A DNA stretch of 64,000 bases from Actinoplanes oblitus (lineage in GTDB: Bacteria > Actinomycetota > Actinomycetes > Mycobacteriales > Micromonosporaceae). The stretch covers positions 2,371,501-2,435,500 of the forward strand of contig NZ_CP126980.1 in NCBI RefSeq assembly GCF_030252345.1, in the 5' to 3' direction. The position numbers and the translations under genes are program-made. Below are positions 31,663 to 40,997 of the stretch, one piece after another. The notes under the pieces are model-generated. The model did no database searches and was not told the DNA's origin. It worked only from the letters and a program-made list of their open reading frames with translations. Position 1 is the stretch's first letter; the number at the start of each line of letters is the position of its first letter.

Positions 31663-32978
31663 AGAGCGACGAACTGGAGTCCGCGTGCCTTGAGGGCCGG
31701 GAGGACGACCCGGAGAGCCTGGTAGGTCTGCGACCGGTCGCCGCCGCCGTCGTGGCAGAGCAGGATCTGACCCGGGTGGGCGGCCAGCATGCGGTTCTCG
31801 ATCTTGGGGACGCCCGGCCGGCTCCAGTCGCGCGGGTCGTTGCTCCAGTCCAGGGGCAGCAGCCCGGCCTGCGCGATGGTGTGCAGCAACTTCGGGGACC
31901 AGTCGCCGCCCGGTGAGCGGAACAGCTTGGGGACGTACCCCGTCGTTTTGTTGATCTTCGCTTGGGCCCGGTGGATCTCTTTCTGTACGAGCGCCGCCGG
32001 CTTGGTGCCGAGCTTGGTGGGATGGCTCCACGTGTGGTTGGCGAGCTGATGCCCGGCCCCGGTGACCTGCTGGGCGACCGTCTCGTGGCCGAGCACCTGA
32101 TTGCCGATCATGCAGAACAGCGCGGGAACCTGGTACTTGTCCAGCAGTTGCAGGATCTTCGGCGTCCAGACCGGGTGCGGGCCGTCGTCGATGGTCAGCG
32201 CGATCGCGTCGCTGGGGAAGGCGGGGAGGCCGGCGGCCTTGGCGTACTCGGCCAGCGTGGAGATCGGCTTGTGCAGGGTGGCCACCGGGGGAGTGGTGAC
32301 GGCGGTGCTCTCCGGTTCCCGGGACCTGACCACCGTGGACCGGCTCGGGATCGGTGTGGCGGCGCCCTTTCCGGCGTCGTTCGCCGACCGGGAGTGGGTG
32401 GCGACGGCGGCTACCGCGAGGGCCGTGCCGGCCGCTCCGGAGAGGCCGAGAAGCAGTCGCCGCCGGGTCAGGAAGCCGCCGGCGGGCGCCTCGGTCCGAG
32501 GTGGTGGTGCGTACTGCTGAGGTACCACCACCATGGTGGCCTCGGCCGGCGTCCTCTGGGCGGGCAGCGCCACTGTCATCTCGTCGGCGGCCGGCGCGGC
32601 GGCCGGCTTTTCGGCGGCCAGTGCGACGGTCAGGTCGGCGGCGGTCAGCGTGATGGTCTGCTCGTCATCCGGCGCCTTCGCGGCCGTCATCGCCACCGTC
32701 GCTTCTTCGGCGTCGGTGGCGGCCATCGTGACGGTTGCCTCTTCGGCGTCGGTGGTGGGCATGGCCACTGTCGCCTCTTCGGCGTCGGCCGCGGGCATCG
32801 TGACGGTCGCTTCTCCGGCGTCGGTGGCGGCCATCGTGACGGTTGCCTCTTCGGCGTCGGTGGCGGGCATGGCCACTGTCGCCTCTTCGGCGTCGGCCGC
32901 CGGCATCGCGACCGTCGCCTCTTCTGCCTCGTCCGGCGCGGTGTCGCCCGGTGGTGTCACCCTGGGCTCGTCGGACAT
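31659..32978 (-). CDS. Membrane-anchored polysaccharide deacetylase with Thr-repeat tail
   Basis: 439 aa from ATG 32978 (GGAGG 6 nt upstream). The N-terminal 165 residues are predicted cytoplasmic and disordered, with seven 12-residue repeats (EEATVAMPAADA type) at about 19-102 followed by similar DEQTITL and DEMTVAL motifs. A basic RRR plus a hydrophobic segment (LLLGLSGAAGTALAVAAVA) at about 175-197 anchors it. The external NodB/CE4 domain (about 245-437) has the metal motifs TIDDGPHP and HTWSHP, RSPGGDWSP and LCHDGGG, so it looks active on N-acetylated glycans such as peptidoglycan. The repeated Glu-Ala-Thr-Val pattern resembles targets of Ser/Thr kinases and FHA domains, an inference only. 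Confidence 0.88.
   Translation of the reverse strand: MSDEPRVTPPGDTAPDEAEEATVAMPAADAEEATVAMPATDAEEATVTMAATDAGEATVTMPAADAEEATVAMPTTDAEEATVTMAATDAEEATVAMTAAKAPDDEQTITLTAADLTVALAAEKPAAAPAADEMTVALPAQRTPAEATMVVVPQQYAPPPRTEAPAGGFLTRRRLLLGLSGAAGTALAVAAVATHSRSANDAGKGAATPIPSRSTVVRSREPESTAVTTPPVATLHKPISTLAEYAKAAGLPAFPSDAIALTIDDGPHPVWTPKILQLLDKYQVPALFCMIGNQVLGHETVAQQVTGAGHQLANHTWSHPTKLGTKPAALVQKEIHRAQAKINKTTGYVPKLFRSPGGDWSPKLLHTIAQAGLLPLDWSNDPRDWSRPGVPKIENRMLAAHPGQILLCHDGGGDRSQTYQALRVVLPALKARGLQFVAL
32673..32924. repeat. 36-bp coding repeat in the deacetylase gene, seven copies
   Basis: The DNA encodes seven consecutive 12-residue units with consensus (E/G)EATV(A/T)M(P/A/T)(A/T)(A/T)(D/K)A on the minus strand. 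Copies vary mainly at alternating Ala/Thr positions. Confidence 0.9.
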
Positions 32979-33284
32979 CAGGTACCTCCGCATTGCCCGT
33001 CGTGGAATTGATCAGCTTTCCAGCGCGCGACGCTAGCATCCCCCGTCAATTTAGGCCGACTTGGTTGACATCGGTCGATTAATCCACCGAGCCGGGCGGT
33101 CGGGGTGCCGGAATGCCCTCTCCGCGCGAACTCCTGCCGCGATCGGCACCGGCCGCCTCGGGGGTCTCCTCCCGCGCCGTCGCCGACCGGCCCGGCGTCG
33201 CCTGAGACACGGGGCTCCACAGAGGACCGGCAACCGCTAGCGTCTAGGCATGCAGAGACACTGCTCTATGCCTTGGGAGGTCAG

Positions 33285-35066
33285 ATGACCATACGCAGGC
33301 GGACAACAGCCGCTGCCGGCGCGCTGATCACGATAGCGGCTCTCGCGGTGGGCGCACCGGCGGCCGCCGCCACCGCGGCGCCGGGGGGCGTCACCCATGA
33401 GGAGAACCCTCGCGTACCGGAGGGTGCGGTGTGGACGGAGGCCTACTTCCCGTCCGCCGACCACAGCGGCGTCCAGCTCCACGCCGACGTCCTGCGGCCG
33501 GCGAACCTGCCGGCCGGTGCCCGGACGCCGGTGATCCTCTCGGTCGGGCCGTACTTCGCGCACGCGGGTCAGACCGGTCCCGAGGGGTACACCCGGACCG
33601 GCCCGTCCAGCCGGTTCGCGGACTTCACCAGTGGCACCGACCTGTTCGACCGCGGCTACACCTACGTGATGGTCGACCTGCGCGGCTTCGGCGGCAGCAC
33701 CGGCTGCCTCGACTGGGTCGGCCCGGGCGAGCAGGCCGACGTCAAGGCCGCCGTCCAGTGGGCGGCCGGCCAGCCCTGGTCGACCGGCCGGGTCGGCATG
33801 TACGGCAAGTCGTACGACGCGGTGACCGGCCTGGTCGGCAACAACCTGCGCCTGCGGCAGCTGAAGGCGGTGGTGGCCCAGGAACCGGTCTGGGACATGT
33901 ACAACTACCTGTTCAGCAACGGGGTGCCGCGGCCCAACGTGACCGCCACCCCGAACGCGTACAACAGCATCGCCACGATGGCGCCGCTGCCCGACGACAC
34001 CGACCGCTACCGGGCCAACGCGGCCTACGAGGCGGCCCACCCCGAGTGCCTGTCGGACAACCTCACGAACAACGACAACCCCGACGCCGGCTCGCCGTAC
34101 TGGCGGGCCCGCGACCTCGCGGCCAGGGCGAAGGGCAGCAGCACCCCGCTGTTCGTGACGCAGGGCTTCATCGAGAACAACACCAAGCCGGAGGACATGG
34201 ACGAGTACCTCGCCAACCACCACGGCTTCGAACGCGGCTGGCTGGGGCAGTGGGAGCACGTGCGCGGCAACGACCGGAACAGCGCGGGACAGCTGCTCCA
34301 GGGCCGCGCCGGCTTCTTCGACGAGGTCATGCGCCTCTACGACTACTACCTCAAGGGCATCAAGCCGACGGTCCGCGATCCCCGCTTCGCCATCGAGGAC
34401 AGCACCGGTGTGTGGCGTGCCCAGGCGACCTGGCCGACGCCGTCGTCGTTCACCACGGCCCGGCTGACCGACGGGCGGTACCTGGACGCCGACGTCGCCG
34501 CGCTGGCCGCACCGGCCGACGCCGGCCGGCAGTGGGACATGGAGCACGCCACCGATCCCGCTCCGCCCGCCGGTCTGCGGCTCGCCCCGGAGGCCGCCGA
34601 CGCGTACAGCTACTTCAGCTGGTCCACGCCGACCACCTCCCGGCTGCGGATCACCGCCACCCCGCGGATCTCGCTGAACGCGAGCGCGGCGGGCAACGTC
34701 ATGGTGCGGCTGTGGGACGTCGCCCCGGACGGGACCGGAGTGAGATTCGACGAGAACGTGGCGCTCATCGAACGGGCCGGCCGGGTCACGTTCGACCTCA
34801 AGTCCACCGACTGGACCTTCGAGGTGGGCCACCAGCTCGGTGTCCAGATCGGGACGATCAGCAGCGGCTGGCTGGACACGCCGAGCGGCAACACCATCGA
34901 CGTGACCCGGGCCCGGCTGAGCCTGGCGTTGCAGGACCCGCGGTTCGACGTGCCGACCCAGGGTGACCGGTCGCCGTTCCTGGACACCTATCTGAGGCAG
35001 TACACCCGGCCGCTCGGCGACGTCGGGGCGGGGACGTTCCCGCTGGCGCTGCGCGGGCGGGGCTGA
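33285..35066 (+). CDS. Secreted CocE/NonD-type alpha/beta hydrolase (X-Pro peptidase family)
   Basis: 593 aa from ATG 33285 (GGGAGG upstream). The signal peptide runs to about residue 30 (ALITIAALAVGAPAAAA). An S15-type alpha/beta hydrolase domain follows with VMVDLRGFGGSTG and the nucleophile serine in GMYGKSYDAVTG. The C-terminal jelly-roll (PepX_C) domain covers about 390-585 (YSYFSWSTPTT, NVMVRLWDVAPDG, RARLSLAL). Family members cleave X-Pro dipeptides or act on esters such as cocaine and glutaryl compounds; the substrate cannot be chosen from sequence. It is monocistronic, with a strong terminator 15 bp after the stop. Confidence 0.88.
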   Translation: MTIRRRTTAAAGALITIAALAVGAPAAAATAAPGGVTHEENPRVPEGAVWTEAYFPSADHSGVQLHADVLRPANLPAGARTPVILSVGPYFAHAGQTGPEGYTRTGPSSRFADFTSGTDLFDRGYTYVMVDLRGFGGSTGCLDWVGPGEQADVKAAVQWAAGQPWSTGRVGMYGKSYDAVTGLVGNNLRLRQLKAVVAQEPVWDMYNYLFSNGVPRPNVTATPNAYNSIATMAPLPDDTDRYRANAAYEAAHPECLSDNLTNNDNPDAGSPYWRARDLAARAKGSSTPLFVTQGFIENNTKPEDMDEYLANHHGFERGWLGQWEHVRGNDRNSAGQLLQGRAGFFDEVMRLYDYYLKGIKPTVRDPRFAIEDSTGVWRAQATWPTPSSFTTARLTDGRYLDADVAALAAPADAGRQWDMEHATDPAPPAGLRLAPEAADAYSYFSWSTPTTSRLRITATPRISLNASAAGNVMVRLWDVAPDGTGVRFDENVALIERAGRVTFDLKSTDWTFEVGHQLGVQIGTISSGWLDTPSGNTIDVTRARLSLALQDPRFDVPTQGDRSPFLDTYLRQYTRPLGDVGAGTFPLALRGRG

Positions 35067-35081
35067 CGGCGTACGAAAGCT

Positions 35082-35123
35082 GTCGTCCGCCTCCGGTCCC
35101 GAAGCGGACCGGGGGCGGACGAC
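35082..35123 (+). terminator. Terminator after the CocE-type gene
   Basis: An 18-bp stem (35082-35099 with 35106-35123) with a single G-U pair and a 6-nt loop. Confidence 0.85.
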
Positions 35124-35152
35124 GGTCCTGCCGCGGTCTCTAGGCTGGGGGG

Positions 35153-36004
35153 ATGAAGGTGCTGTCCATCCAGTCGGCGGTCGCGCACGGTCATGTCGGC
35201 AACTCCGCCGCCGTGTTCCCGCTGCAGCGCATCGGTGTCGACGTCGTGCCGGTGTACACGGTGAACTTCTCCAACCACACGGGCTACGGCGCTTGGCGCG
35301 GACCGCTCATCCCGCCGGCGGACGTCGCCGAGATCCTCCTCGGTGTGCAGGAGCGCGGCGTGTTCCCGCAGATCGACGCCGTGCTGTCCGGGTATCAGGG
35401 CGGGGTGGGCATCGGTGACGTCATCATCGACGCGGTGCGCCGGGTGAAGGAGGCGAACCCGGCGGCGCTCTACGCGTGCGACCCGGTGATGGGCAACGCC
35501 AAGTCGGGGTGTTTCGTCGCGCCGGAGATTCCGGAGCTGCTGCGGGACAGGGTCGTGCCGGTGGCCGACATCATCACGCCGAACCAGTTCGAGCTGGGCT
35601 TCCTGACCGGGACCGAACCGGCGAGCATCGAGTCGACCCTGGCCTCGGTCGACCTCGCCCGCGCGATGGGCCCCTCGGTGGTGCTGGTCACCAGCGTGGA
35701 GCGGCCGGACCGGGACGCTGGCGTGATCGAGATGCTGGCCGTGGACGACGCCGGGGCCTGGCTGGTCAGCACGCCGCATCTGCCGTTCAAGGCGAACGGG
35801 TCGGGGGACGTGACGGCGGCACTGTTCACCGCGCACTACGTCGAGACCCGGGACGCGGCGGTGGCGCTGGAGCGGACCGCGTCCAGCGTGTTCGATCTGA
35901 TCGAGATGACCTATCGGTCGGGGGAGCGGGAGTTGCGGCTGGTGGCGGCGCAGGAGTTCTACGCCGCGCCGCGGATGCAATTCAGTGCCGAGCGGGTGCG
36001 CTGA
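35153..36004 (+). CDS. pdxY: Pyridoxal kinase
   Basis: 283 aa, the usual length. The ribokinase-like fold shows SIQSAVAHGHVGNSAAVFPLQ at the N-terminus (typical of PdxK/PdxY), YACDPVMGN, ADIITPNQFELGFLTG and the anion-hole and catalytic-base motif ANGSGDVTAALF. It phosphorylates pyridoxal to pyridoxal 5'-phosphate in B6 salvage. It is transcribed alone between two hairpin-bounded neighbours. Confidence 0.93.
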   Translation: MKVLSIQSAVAHGHVGNSAAVFPLQRIGVDVVPVYTVNFSNHTGYGAWRGPLIPPADVAEILLGVQERGVFPQIDAVLSGYQGGVGIGDVIIDAVRRVKEANPAALYACDPVMGNAKSGCFVAPEIPELLRDRVVPVADIITPNQFELGFLTGTEPASIESTLASVDLARAMGPSVVLVTSVERPDRDAGVIEMLAVDDAGAWLVSTPHLPFKANGSGDVTAALFTAHYVETRDAAVALERTASSVFDLIEMTYRSGERELRLVAAQEFYAAPRMQFSAERVR

Positions 36005-36008
36005 GCCA

Positions 36009-36665
36009 CTACCTCTGCGGCCGGCTTCGCGGGCTCGTCGCTGATCGGCCGGCCAGGGCGCCGATCAGCAGCGCCAGCCCGATGAGGCCGGTCCAGAGCG
36101 GCACGCCGGAGATCCGCGCGGCGTCGTACTGCGGATCGGTCCGCGCGAGGCTGGAGGCCTGGTCGCCGATGGCATAACCGTCGAGGGTGACCGGCCCGGT
36201 CGCGCCGGCGATGTCGTCGCCGTCGACCGAGATCTTGCCGGTCCGCTGCTTTCCGCCCACCGCCCAGGTGGCGCCGGCGCAGGTGGCCCTGCTGCCGCCG
36301 ACACCCCGGCGGCCCTTGGTGAACTCACACTTGCCGGGCTCCGCGACGGTGGCGGTGACCTTGTCCCCGTAGAAGCCGCGGTAGTTGTCGCCGTCGAACA
36401 GCCGGGTCAGCAGACCGCCGAGAGCCAGCACCAGGACGATGCCGCCGAGCGCGGCCAGCAGCCGCCAGCCCGGCTTGCCGCCGGTCATCGCGGCGTAGAC
36501 GAAAGCGCCGACACCCAGCGACACCAGGATGGGCGCGAGGATGCTGATCCGGTACGGGCAGCAGAGGAAGATGACGCCCAGCGGCACCGCGGCGACGGCC
36601 ACCCAGAAGGTGACAGGTGTCGGGCCGTTGCCCAGTCCGGCCTCGGTCGTACCGTCCTGCGCCAT
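36009..36665 (-). CDS. Membrane protein with extracytoplasmic domain
   Basis: 218 aa; GGGAGGGACGTC precedes the ATG. Three hydrophobic segments near the N-terminus (VTFWVAVAAVPLGVIFLCC, ISILAPILVSLGVGAFVYAA, LLAALGGIVLVLALGGLL) are followed by a soluble domain of about 100 residues containing two cysteines (KCEFTKGRR, RATCAGATW), and a last membrane helix (WTGLIGLALLIGALAG). No family recognised. Confidence 0.72.
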   Translation of the reverse strand: MAQDGTTEAGLGNGPTPVTFWVAVAAVPLGVIFLCCPYRISILAPILVSLGVGAFVYAAMTGGKPGWRLLAALGGIVLVLALGGLLTRLFDGDNYRGFYGDKVTATVAEPGKCEFTKGRRGVGGSRATCAGATWAVGGKQRTGKISVDGDDIAGATGPVTLDGYAIGDQASSLARTDPQYDAARISGVPLWTGLIGLALLIGALAGRSATSPRSRPQR

Positions 36666-36762
36666 GACGTCCCTCCCGGCAGCGATCGCGTACGCATCGA
36701 AGATCGTAATCGACGCTCGCCATCGGTCGGGGCGGTGCTCCGGGCGGCCGGTCGCCCCGGGG

Positions 36763-37803
36763 TCAGGCCACCGGCACCTTCACCGCGCCGCTGAGGATGC
36801 GGTAACGGGCCTTCTCCATGCCGGCCTGGTACGGGCCCAGCTGCTTGTTCGAGGTGGCATAGCCGACGCCGTCCACCTTCAGGTCGTAACGCTTCCGGCC
36901 GCCGGCCCGGTCGCCCTTGACGAATGCCTGGATCTCCTGGAAGACGCCGTTGTCGACGCGTTTGAGCATCGAGGTGAGGATGCGGGACCGCACCGACTCG
37001 TCAGCTGTGGCGTACTGGTCGGAGTCGACACCGATGGCCCAGGCCTTCCGGCCGGCCGCTACCGCCTCGAAGACGCCGGTGCCGGAACCGCCGGCCGCCG
37101 CGTAGACGACGTCGGCGCCGCCGGAGATCAGGCGGGCCGCGGCGGACTTGCCCTTGGCCGGCGCGCTGAACCCACCGAAGTCGGGTGGCTTGGTCAGGTA
37201 GCGCACGTCCACCCGGATGCCCCGGTCGACGCTGTGCACCCCGGCGGTGTATCCGGCCGCGAACTTGTGGATCAGGGGGACGTCGACGCCGCCGACGAAG
37301 CCCACCCGGTCGGTGCGGGTGGCCAGCGCGGCCGCCACCCCGACCAGGTAGGAGCCCTGCTCCTCGGAGAAGAGCAGCGACACCACGTTGTCGGCGGTCA
37401 CCGAGTCGTCGTCGATGATCGCGAAGAGGGTGTCCGGGAACTCCTTGGCGACGGTACCGATCGCGGTGGCGTACAGGAAGCCGACGGCGATGACCGGGTT
37501 GCTGCCGCCGGCGGCGAGCCCGCGAAGCGCCTCGGCCCGGGCCTCGTCGGTCTCCGCCTGCGTCTTCGACTCCGACGCCTCGACCAGCAGCTCCTGCTTG
37601 GCCCGGTCGATGCCGGCGGCGGCCGCGTCGTTGAAGCTCTTGTCGCCGCGACCCGCGCTGTCGTAGGCGATGCCGACGTGCACCGTCTCGCGGCCCAGAC
37701 CGGAGGAGTCGGTCGGCGAGACCGGCACCATCGCGGCCGAACACGCGGTCAGCAGTACCGTGAGGGCCGCGGCGAGCGCGCCGGCGCCGAAGCGTTTGAT
37801 CAT
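36763..37803 (-). CDS. BMP/Med-family substrate-binding lipoprotein
   Basis: 346 aa. The signal peptide ends in the lipobox VLLTAC, so it is a lipoprotein on the outer face of the membrane. The Bmp domain (PnrA-like) shows VHVGIAYDSAGRGDKSFNDAA, VIAVGFLYATAIGTVAKEFPDTLFAIIDD, GSYLVGVAAALATRTDRVGFVGG and WAIGVDSDQY. Characterised relatives bind purine nucleosides or autoinducer-like ligands for an ABC importer, but no importer genes are adjacent. Instead the gene lies 10 bp after a chemoreceptor gene, so I infer that it presents a ligand to that receptor. Confidence 0.9.
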   Translation of the reverse strand: MIKRFGAGALAAALTVLLTACSAAMVPVSPTDSSGLGRETVHVGIAYDSAGRGDKSFNDAAAAGIDRAKQELLVEASESKTQAETDEARAEALRGLAAGGSNPVIAVGFLYATAIGTVAKEFPDTLFAIIDDDSVTADNVVSLLFSEEQGSYLVGVAAALATRTDRVGFVGGVDVPLIHKFAAGYTAGVHSVDRGIRVDVRYLTKPPDFGGFSAPAKGKSAAARLISGGADVVYAAAGGSGTGVFEAVAAGRKAWAIGVDSDQYATADESVRSRILTSMLKRVDNGVFQEIQAFVKGDRAGGRKRYDLKVDGVGYATSNKQLGPYQAGMEKARYRILSGAVKVPVA

Positions 37804-37813
37804 CGTCTCGTCC

Positions 37814-39421
37814 TCAGTACCGGAATTGCGCGACCGCGTCGCGCAACTGGGTCGACATGCGGCTCAGTTCGGCGGCCGCCTGCCGGGAGCGCGCCACCTC
37901 GGCCGAGGTGGCGGCGGACGCGGCGGCGACCGCCCGGATGTTCTCCGCGATGCTCGCCGTGCCACCGGCCGCCGCGGTGGCACCCCGGTTCATCTCGCCG
38001 GTGGTGGCGGTCTGCTCCTCCACCGCGCCGGCGATGCTGGTCTGGTAATCGCTGATCCGGCTCACCACCTCGCCGATCATCTCGATGGCGGTGACCGCCG
38101 CCGAGGTGTCCGACTGGATGGCCTGCACCAGCGAGTCGATCTCGTCGGCCGCGCGGGCGCTCTCCTGCGCCAGGTCCTTGACCTCGCCGGCGACGACAGC
38201 GAAGCCCTTGCCCATGTCACCGGCCCGCGCCGCCTCGATGGTGGCGTTGAGCGCCAGCAGGTTGGTCTGCGCGGCGATGCTGGTGATCAGCTTCACCGCG
38301 TCGCCGATCGCCGCCGACGAGGTGCCCAGGTTGCCGACCGTCTGGTTGGCCGAGTTCGCCGCGGCCACCGCCTCGGCGGCCACCGCGGCGGCCTCGGCGG
38401 CGTTGCGCGAGATCTCCTCGATCGAGGCGCCCATCTGCTGTGACCCGGCCGCCATCGTGTCGACGTTGCGGTTGACGTCCTCGGCGGCCCCGGCGACCAG
38501 GCCGGCCTGCTCACTGGTGTCCCCGACCGACTTCGCGAAGGCGCCGGACACCGCGTCGAGCTCCGCCGAGGTACGGGTGAGGATCTCCGCCTGCTGTGCC
38601 ACGTCGGAGACGATCGTGCGTACGGCGATCACCGCCTGCCCGAGCGCTGCCGACATCTCGGCCACCTCGTCGCGGCCGTCGTCGGCCGGTGGCTCGACGG
38701 TCAGGTCGCGGTCCGCCATCCGCCGCAGCGCGTCGCGTGCCGAACCGACCGGGCGCACGATGCTGCGGGTCACCATGAACGCGGAGGCCGCGCCGAGCGC
38801 CAGGGCGAGCCCGGTGGCCACCATGATGATCAGCTCGGCCCGGGTGGCGTCGTCCGCGGACGAGCGCACCGCCGCCACGCTGCGGGCGTCGACCGAGGCG
38901 GCGAGCTTCTGCGCGGACACCATGATCCGGTAGTAGCTGTTCCAGCTGTCGTACAGGGCGATCTGATCGGCTTTCCAGAGCGCCTGCGCGGTGCCGGGAC
39001 GGTAGGCCGCCACCACCTTGTCGTTCATCTCGACGTACGTCGAGAGCTCGCTGTTCAGGGTGCCGAAGACGGTGCGTTCGGCGTCCGTCATGCTGCCGGT
39101 GTCGACCTGCTTGAGGTAGGTCTGGAACGCGTCCCGCTCCTGCTGCCACGCCTTGTAGGCGACCGAGTCCCCGCCCAGCGCGCGAGCGGCCCCGAGCCGG
39201 TAGATGTCGTTGATGAAGCCGGCCTGCCAGCCGTTGAGCGTCGTCGCATGGGTCTTGATCTCGTCGGCCTGCCGGGTCAGCAGTTCCAGACGGCGTACGT
39301 CGGTGGCCGCGTCCCGCTGCGACACGATGGTCGCGTAGGCCACCACGGCGATGGCGAACAACAGGGCGAGTACGCCGGCAAACGCCCCGGACAGCCGGGT
39401 GCCGATACTGAAACGCCGCAC
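37814..39421 (-). CDS. Methyl-accepting chemotaxis protein
   Basis: 535 aa. TM1 is at about 11-33, followed by an external four-helix-bundle sensor to about 195, TM2 (about 197-217), HAMP, and a signalling domain from about 290. Its hairpin tip [20 protein letters not shown] is canonical for coupling to CheA/CheW. It would steer flagellar motility, in keeping with an actinomycete with motile spores. It is transcribed first in a two-gene unit with the BMP lipoprotein (10 bp gap). No che or flagellar genes are in the window. Confidence 0.95.
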   Translation of the reverse strand: MRRFSIGTRLSGAFAGVLALLFAIAVVAYATIVSQRDAATDVRRLELLTRQADEIKTHATTLNGWQAGFINDIYRLGAARALGGDSVAYKAWQQERDAFQTYLKQVDTGSMTDAERTVFGTLNSELSTYVEMNDKVVAAYRPGTAQALWKADQIALYDSWNSYYRIMVSAQKLAASVDARSVAAVRSSADDATRAELIIMVATGLALALGAASAFMVTRSIVRPVGSARDALRRMADRDLTVEPPADDGRDEVAEMSAALGQAVIAVRTIVSDVAQQAEILTRTSAELDAVSGAFAKSVGDTSEQAGLVAGAAEDVNRNVDTMAAGSQQMGASIEEISRNAAEAAAVAAEAVAAANSANQTVGNLGTSSAAIGDAVKLITSIAAQTNLLALNATIEAARAGDMGKGFAVVAGEVKDLAQESARAADEIDSLVQAIQSDTSAAVTAIEMIGEVVSRISDYQTSIAGAVEEQTATTGEMNRGATAAAGGTASIAENIRAVAAASAATSAEVARSRQAAAELSRMSTQLRDAVAQFRY

Positions 39422-39664
39422 CGCGTACCTCCGTCGACGGGTCCCCTGTTCCTCTTCGGCGGCCGGTGTCCCTTACTTAGCGGGAATGGGCAGGGAATGC
39501 GGCGGCTCCGCTTTTGGCCGCCGGCGCTCAGAGCAGCCGGCTCGTGCTCGCCCGAATCCGGCCACCGACAGGCCGCCGCTCCCGTTGTCACCGGCCGGCT
39601 GCGGCGCGCGAGACCCGGTCAGCCGCTCGGGGCCGTAGCCGCGTCGGGCCAACCGGTGCGCGCT

Positions 39665-40114
39665 ATGGTGGGCGCCGTGATCGGCACAACGGCGGCAGCG
39701 ATCGGGCGTCTCGCCCGCACGGTGCTGCTGCTGTGCACGGTGTTCGGCCTGGCGACCATGCACACTCTCGGCCACGCCGGTGTGCGTGGCGAGCACCCCG
39801 GCGCCCCGGCGATGAGCGCCGTTCAGGCGGCCGTCCCCTCGATCACGACCGGGTCCATGAGTTCCGCGTCGGCCGAGGCGTGCCCCGACGATCACTGCAC
39901 CGGTCATCACCACCAGATGACCGTGTGGAGCGTGTGCCTGGCCGTCCTCGGCGGACTCGCGGTCGTCCTGCTGCTGGCGATGGCGCTGGTGGCCGCCGCC
40001 CGCCCGTATCCCGGACCGCGAGGCCACGAGCGGACCCGGCGGCGACCGACCCGGGCACCTCCCGGCACCCGGACCGGACTGACCCTCGCCTCGACAGCGG
40101 TGCTGCGCATATAG
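39665..40114 (+). CDS. DUF6153-like small membrane protein
   Basis: 149 aa from ATG 39665; GTG 39677 is the alternative. Two hydrophobic segments (TVLLLCTVFGLATMHTLGH and SVCLAVLGGLAVVLLLAMALV) flank an external loop rich in His, Met, Ser and Cys (MSSASAEACPDDHCTGHHH). The C-terminal tail is basic and Pro-rich. Proteins of this type sit beside DUF305 and copper genes in actinobacteria. The CPDDHCTGHHH loop looks able to bind a soft metal, probably copper. Confidence 0.7.
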   Translation: MVGAVIGTTAAAIGRLARTVLLLCTVFGLATMHTLGHAGVRGEHPGAPAMSAVQAAVPSITTGSMSSASAEACPDDHCTGHHHQMTVWSVCLAVLGGLAVVLLLAMALVAAARPYPGPRGHERTRRRPTRAPPGTRTGLTLASTAVLRI

Positions 40115-40199
40115 GAGCTCCCGTCCCCGGGCCGCGACGACTCGCCGGCCGGGGAGAGTTCGCGCACACATCCGTTCTGTCGAAAGGTCATGTCCACAA

Positions 40200-40871
40200 A
40201 TGTTGCGTACCTCCATGCTGTCGTCGACCACCTGGCGCCGTGGCCTGCTGGCCGGCGCCGCCGTGACCGCCACGCTGGTGCTCTCGGCCTGCGGCGACGA
40301 CACCTCGTCGGATCCCGGCATGAGCCACGGCGGCATGACGGCGACGGCTGCCGCCTCCGCGCCGGCGTCGACGACGTTCAACGACGCTGACGTCATGTTC
40401 GCCGGCATGATGATCCCGCACCACCGGCAGGCCGTGGAGATGGCGGCGCTGGCCGACGGCAGCGCCGCCAGCAGCGAGGTGAAGGACCTCGCTGCCAAGA
40501 TCAAGGCCGCGCAGCAGCCCGAGATCGACACCATGAGCCAGTGGCTGGCAGCCTGGGGCCACCCGATGCCTGCCATGGGCGCCTCCGCCATGCCCGGCAT
40601 GGGCGCTTCGGCGATGCCGGGCATGGACCACAGCGCGATGCCGGGTGTCATGTCGCAGGCCGACATGGACAAGCTGGCCAAGGCCAAGGGCGCCGCGTTC
40701 GACAAGCAGTTCCTGACCATGATGATCAGCCACCACGAAGGTGCCGTCACCATGGCCCAGCAGGAAGTCACGCAGGGTGGCAACCCGGACGCCAAGGAAC
40801 TCGCCCAGAAGATCATCACCGATCAGCAGGCGGAGATCACCACGATGAAGGGCCTGCTCGCCAAGCGCTGA
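40200..40871 (+). CDS. DUF305 lipoprotein, Met-rich
   Basis: 223 aa. The N-terminus has a lipobox (LVLSACGDD). The DUF305 (ferritin-like four-helix) domain appears as two HH-containing halves, MMIPHHRQAVEMA and MMISHHEGAVTMAQQE, with QQPEI and ITDQQAEI. Between them is a Met-rich loop (four repeats of AMPGM or AMGAS type, about residues 120-155) suited to Cu+ binding. DUF305 proteins are repeatedly linked to copper stress; the biochemical role is not settled. It precedes a paralogue and copA. Confidence 0.88.
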   Translation: MLRTSMLSSTTWRRGLLAGAAVTATLVLSACGDDTSSDPGMSHGGMTATAAASAPASTTFNDADVMFAGMMIPHHRQAVEMAALADGSAASSEVKDLAAKIKAAQQPEIDTMSQWLAAWGHPMPAMGASAMPGMGASAMPGMDHSAMPGVMSQADMDKLAKAKGAAFDKQFLTMMISHHEGAVTMAQQEVTQGGNPDAKELAQKIITDQQAEITTMKGLLAKR

Positions 40872-40887
40872 TCCGCTCGTCCACGCC

Positions 40888-40933
40888 GAGGGACCGCACG
40901 CACCGGTCGGCCTGGCGGGTGCGTGCGGCCCTC
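40888..40933 (+). terminator. Terminator between the DUF305 genes
   Basis: GAGGG-A-CCGCACGCACC pairs with GGTGCGTGCGG-CCCTC, 16 bp with one bulged A and a 13-nt loop. Confidence 0.75.
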
Positions 40934-40997
40934 GTCCTCGGTCCGCCCTCGGGGACCATCTCAGCTTCCGACCGCTTGAAAGGTTCGTTCGCGACAC

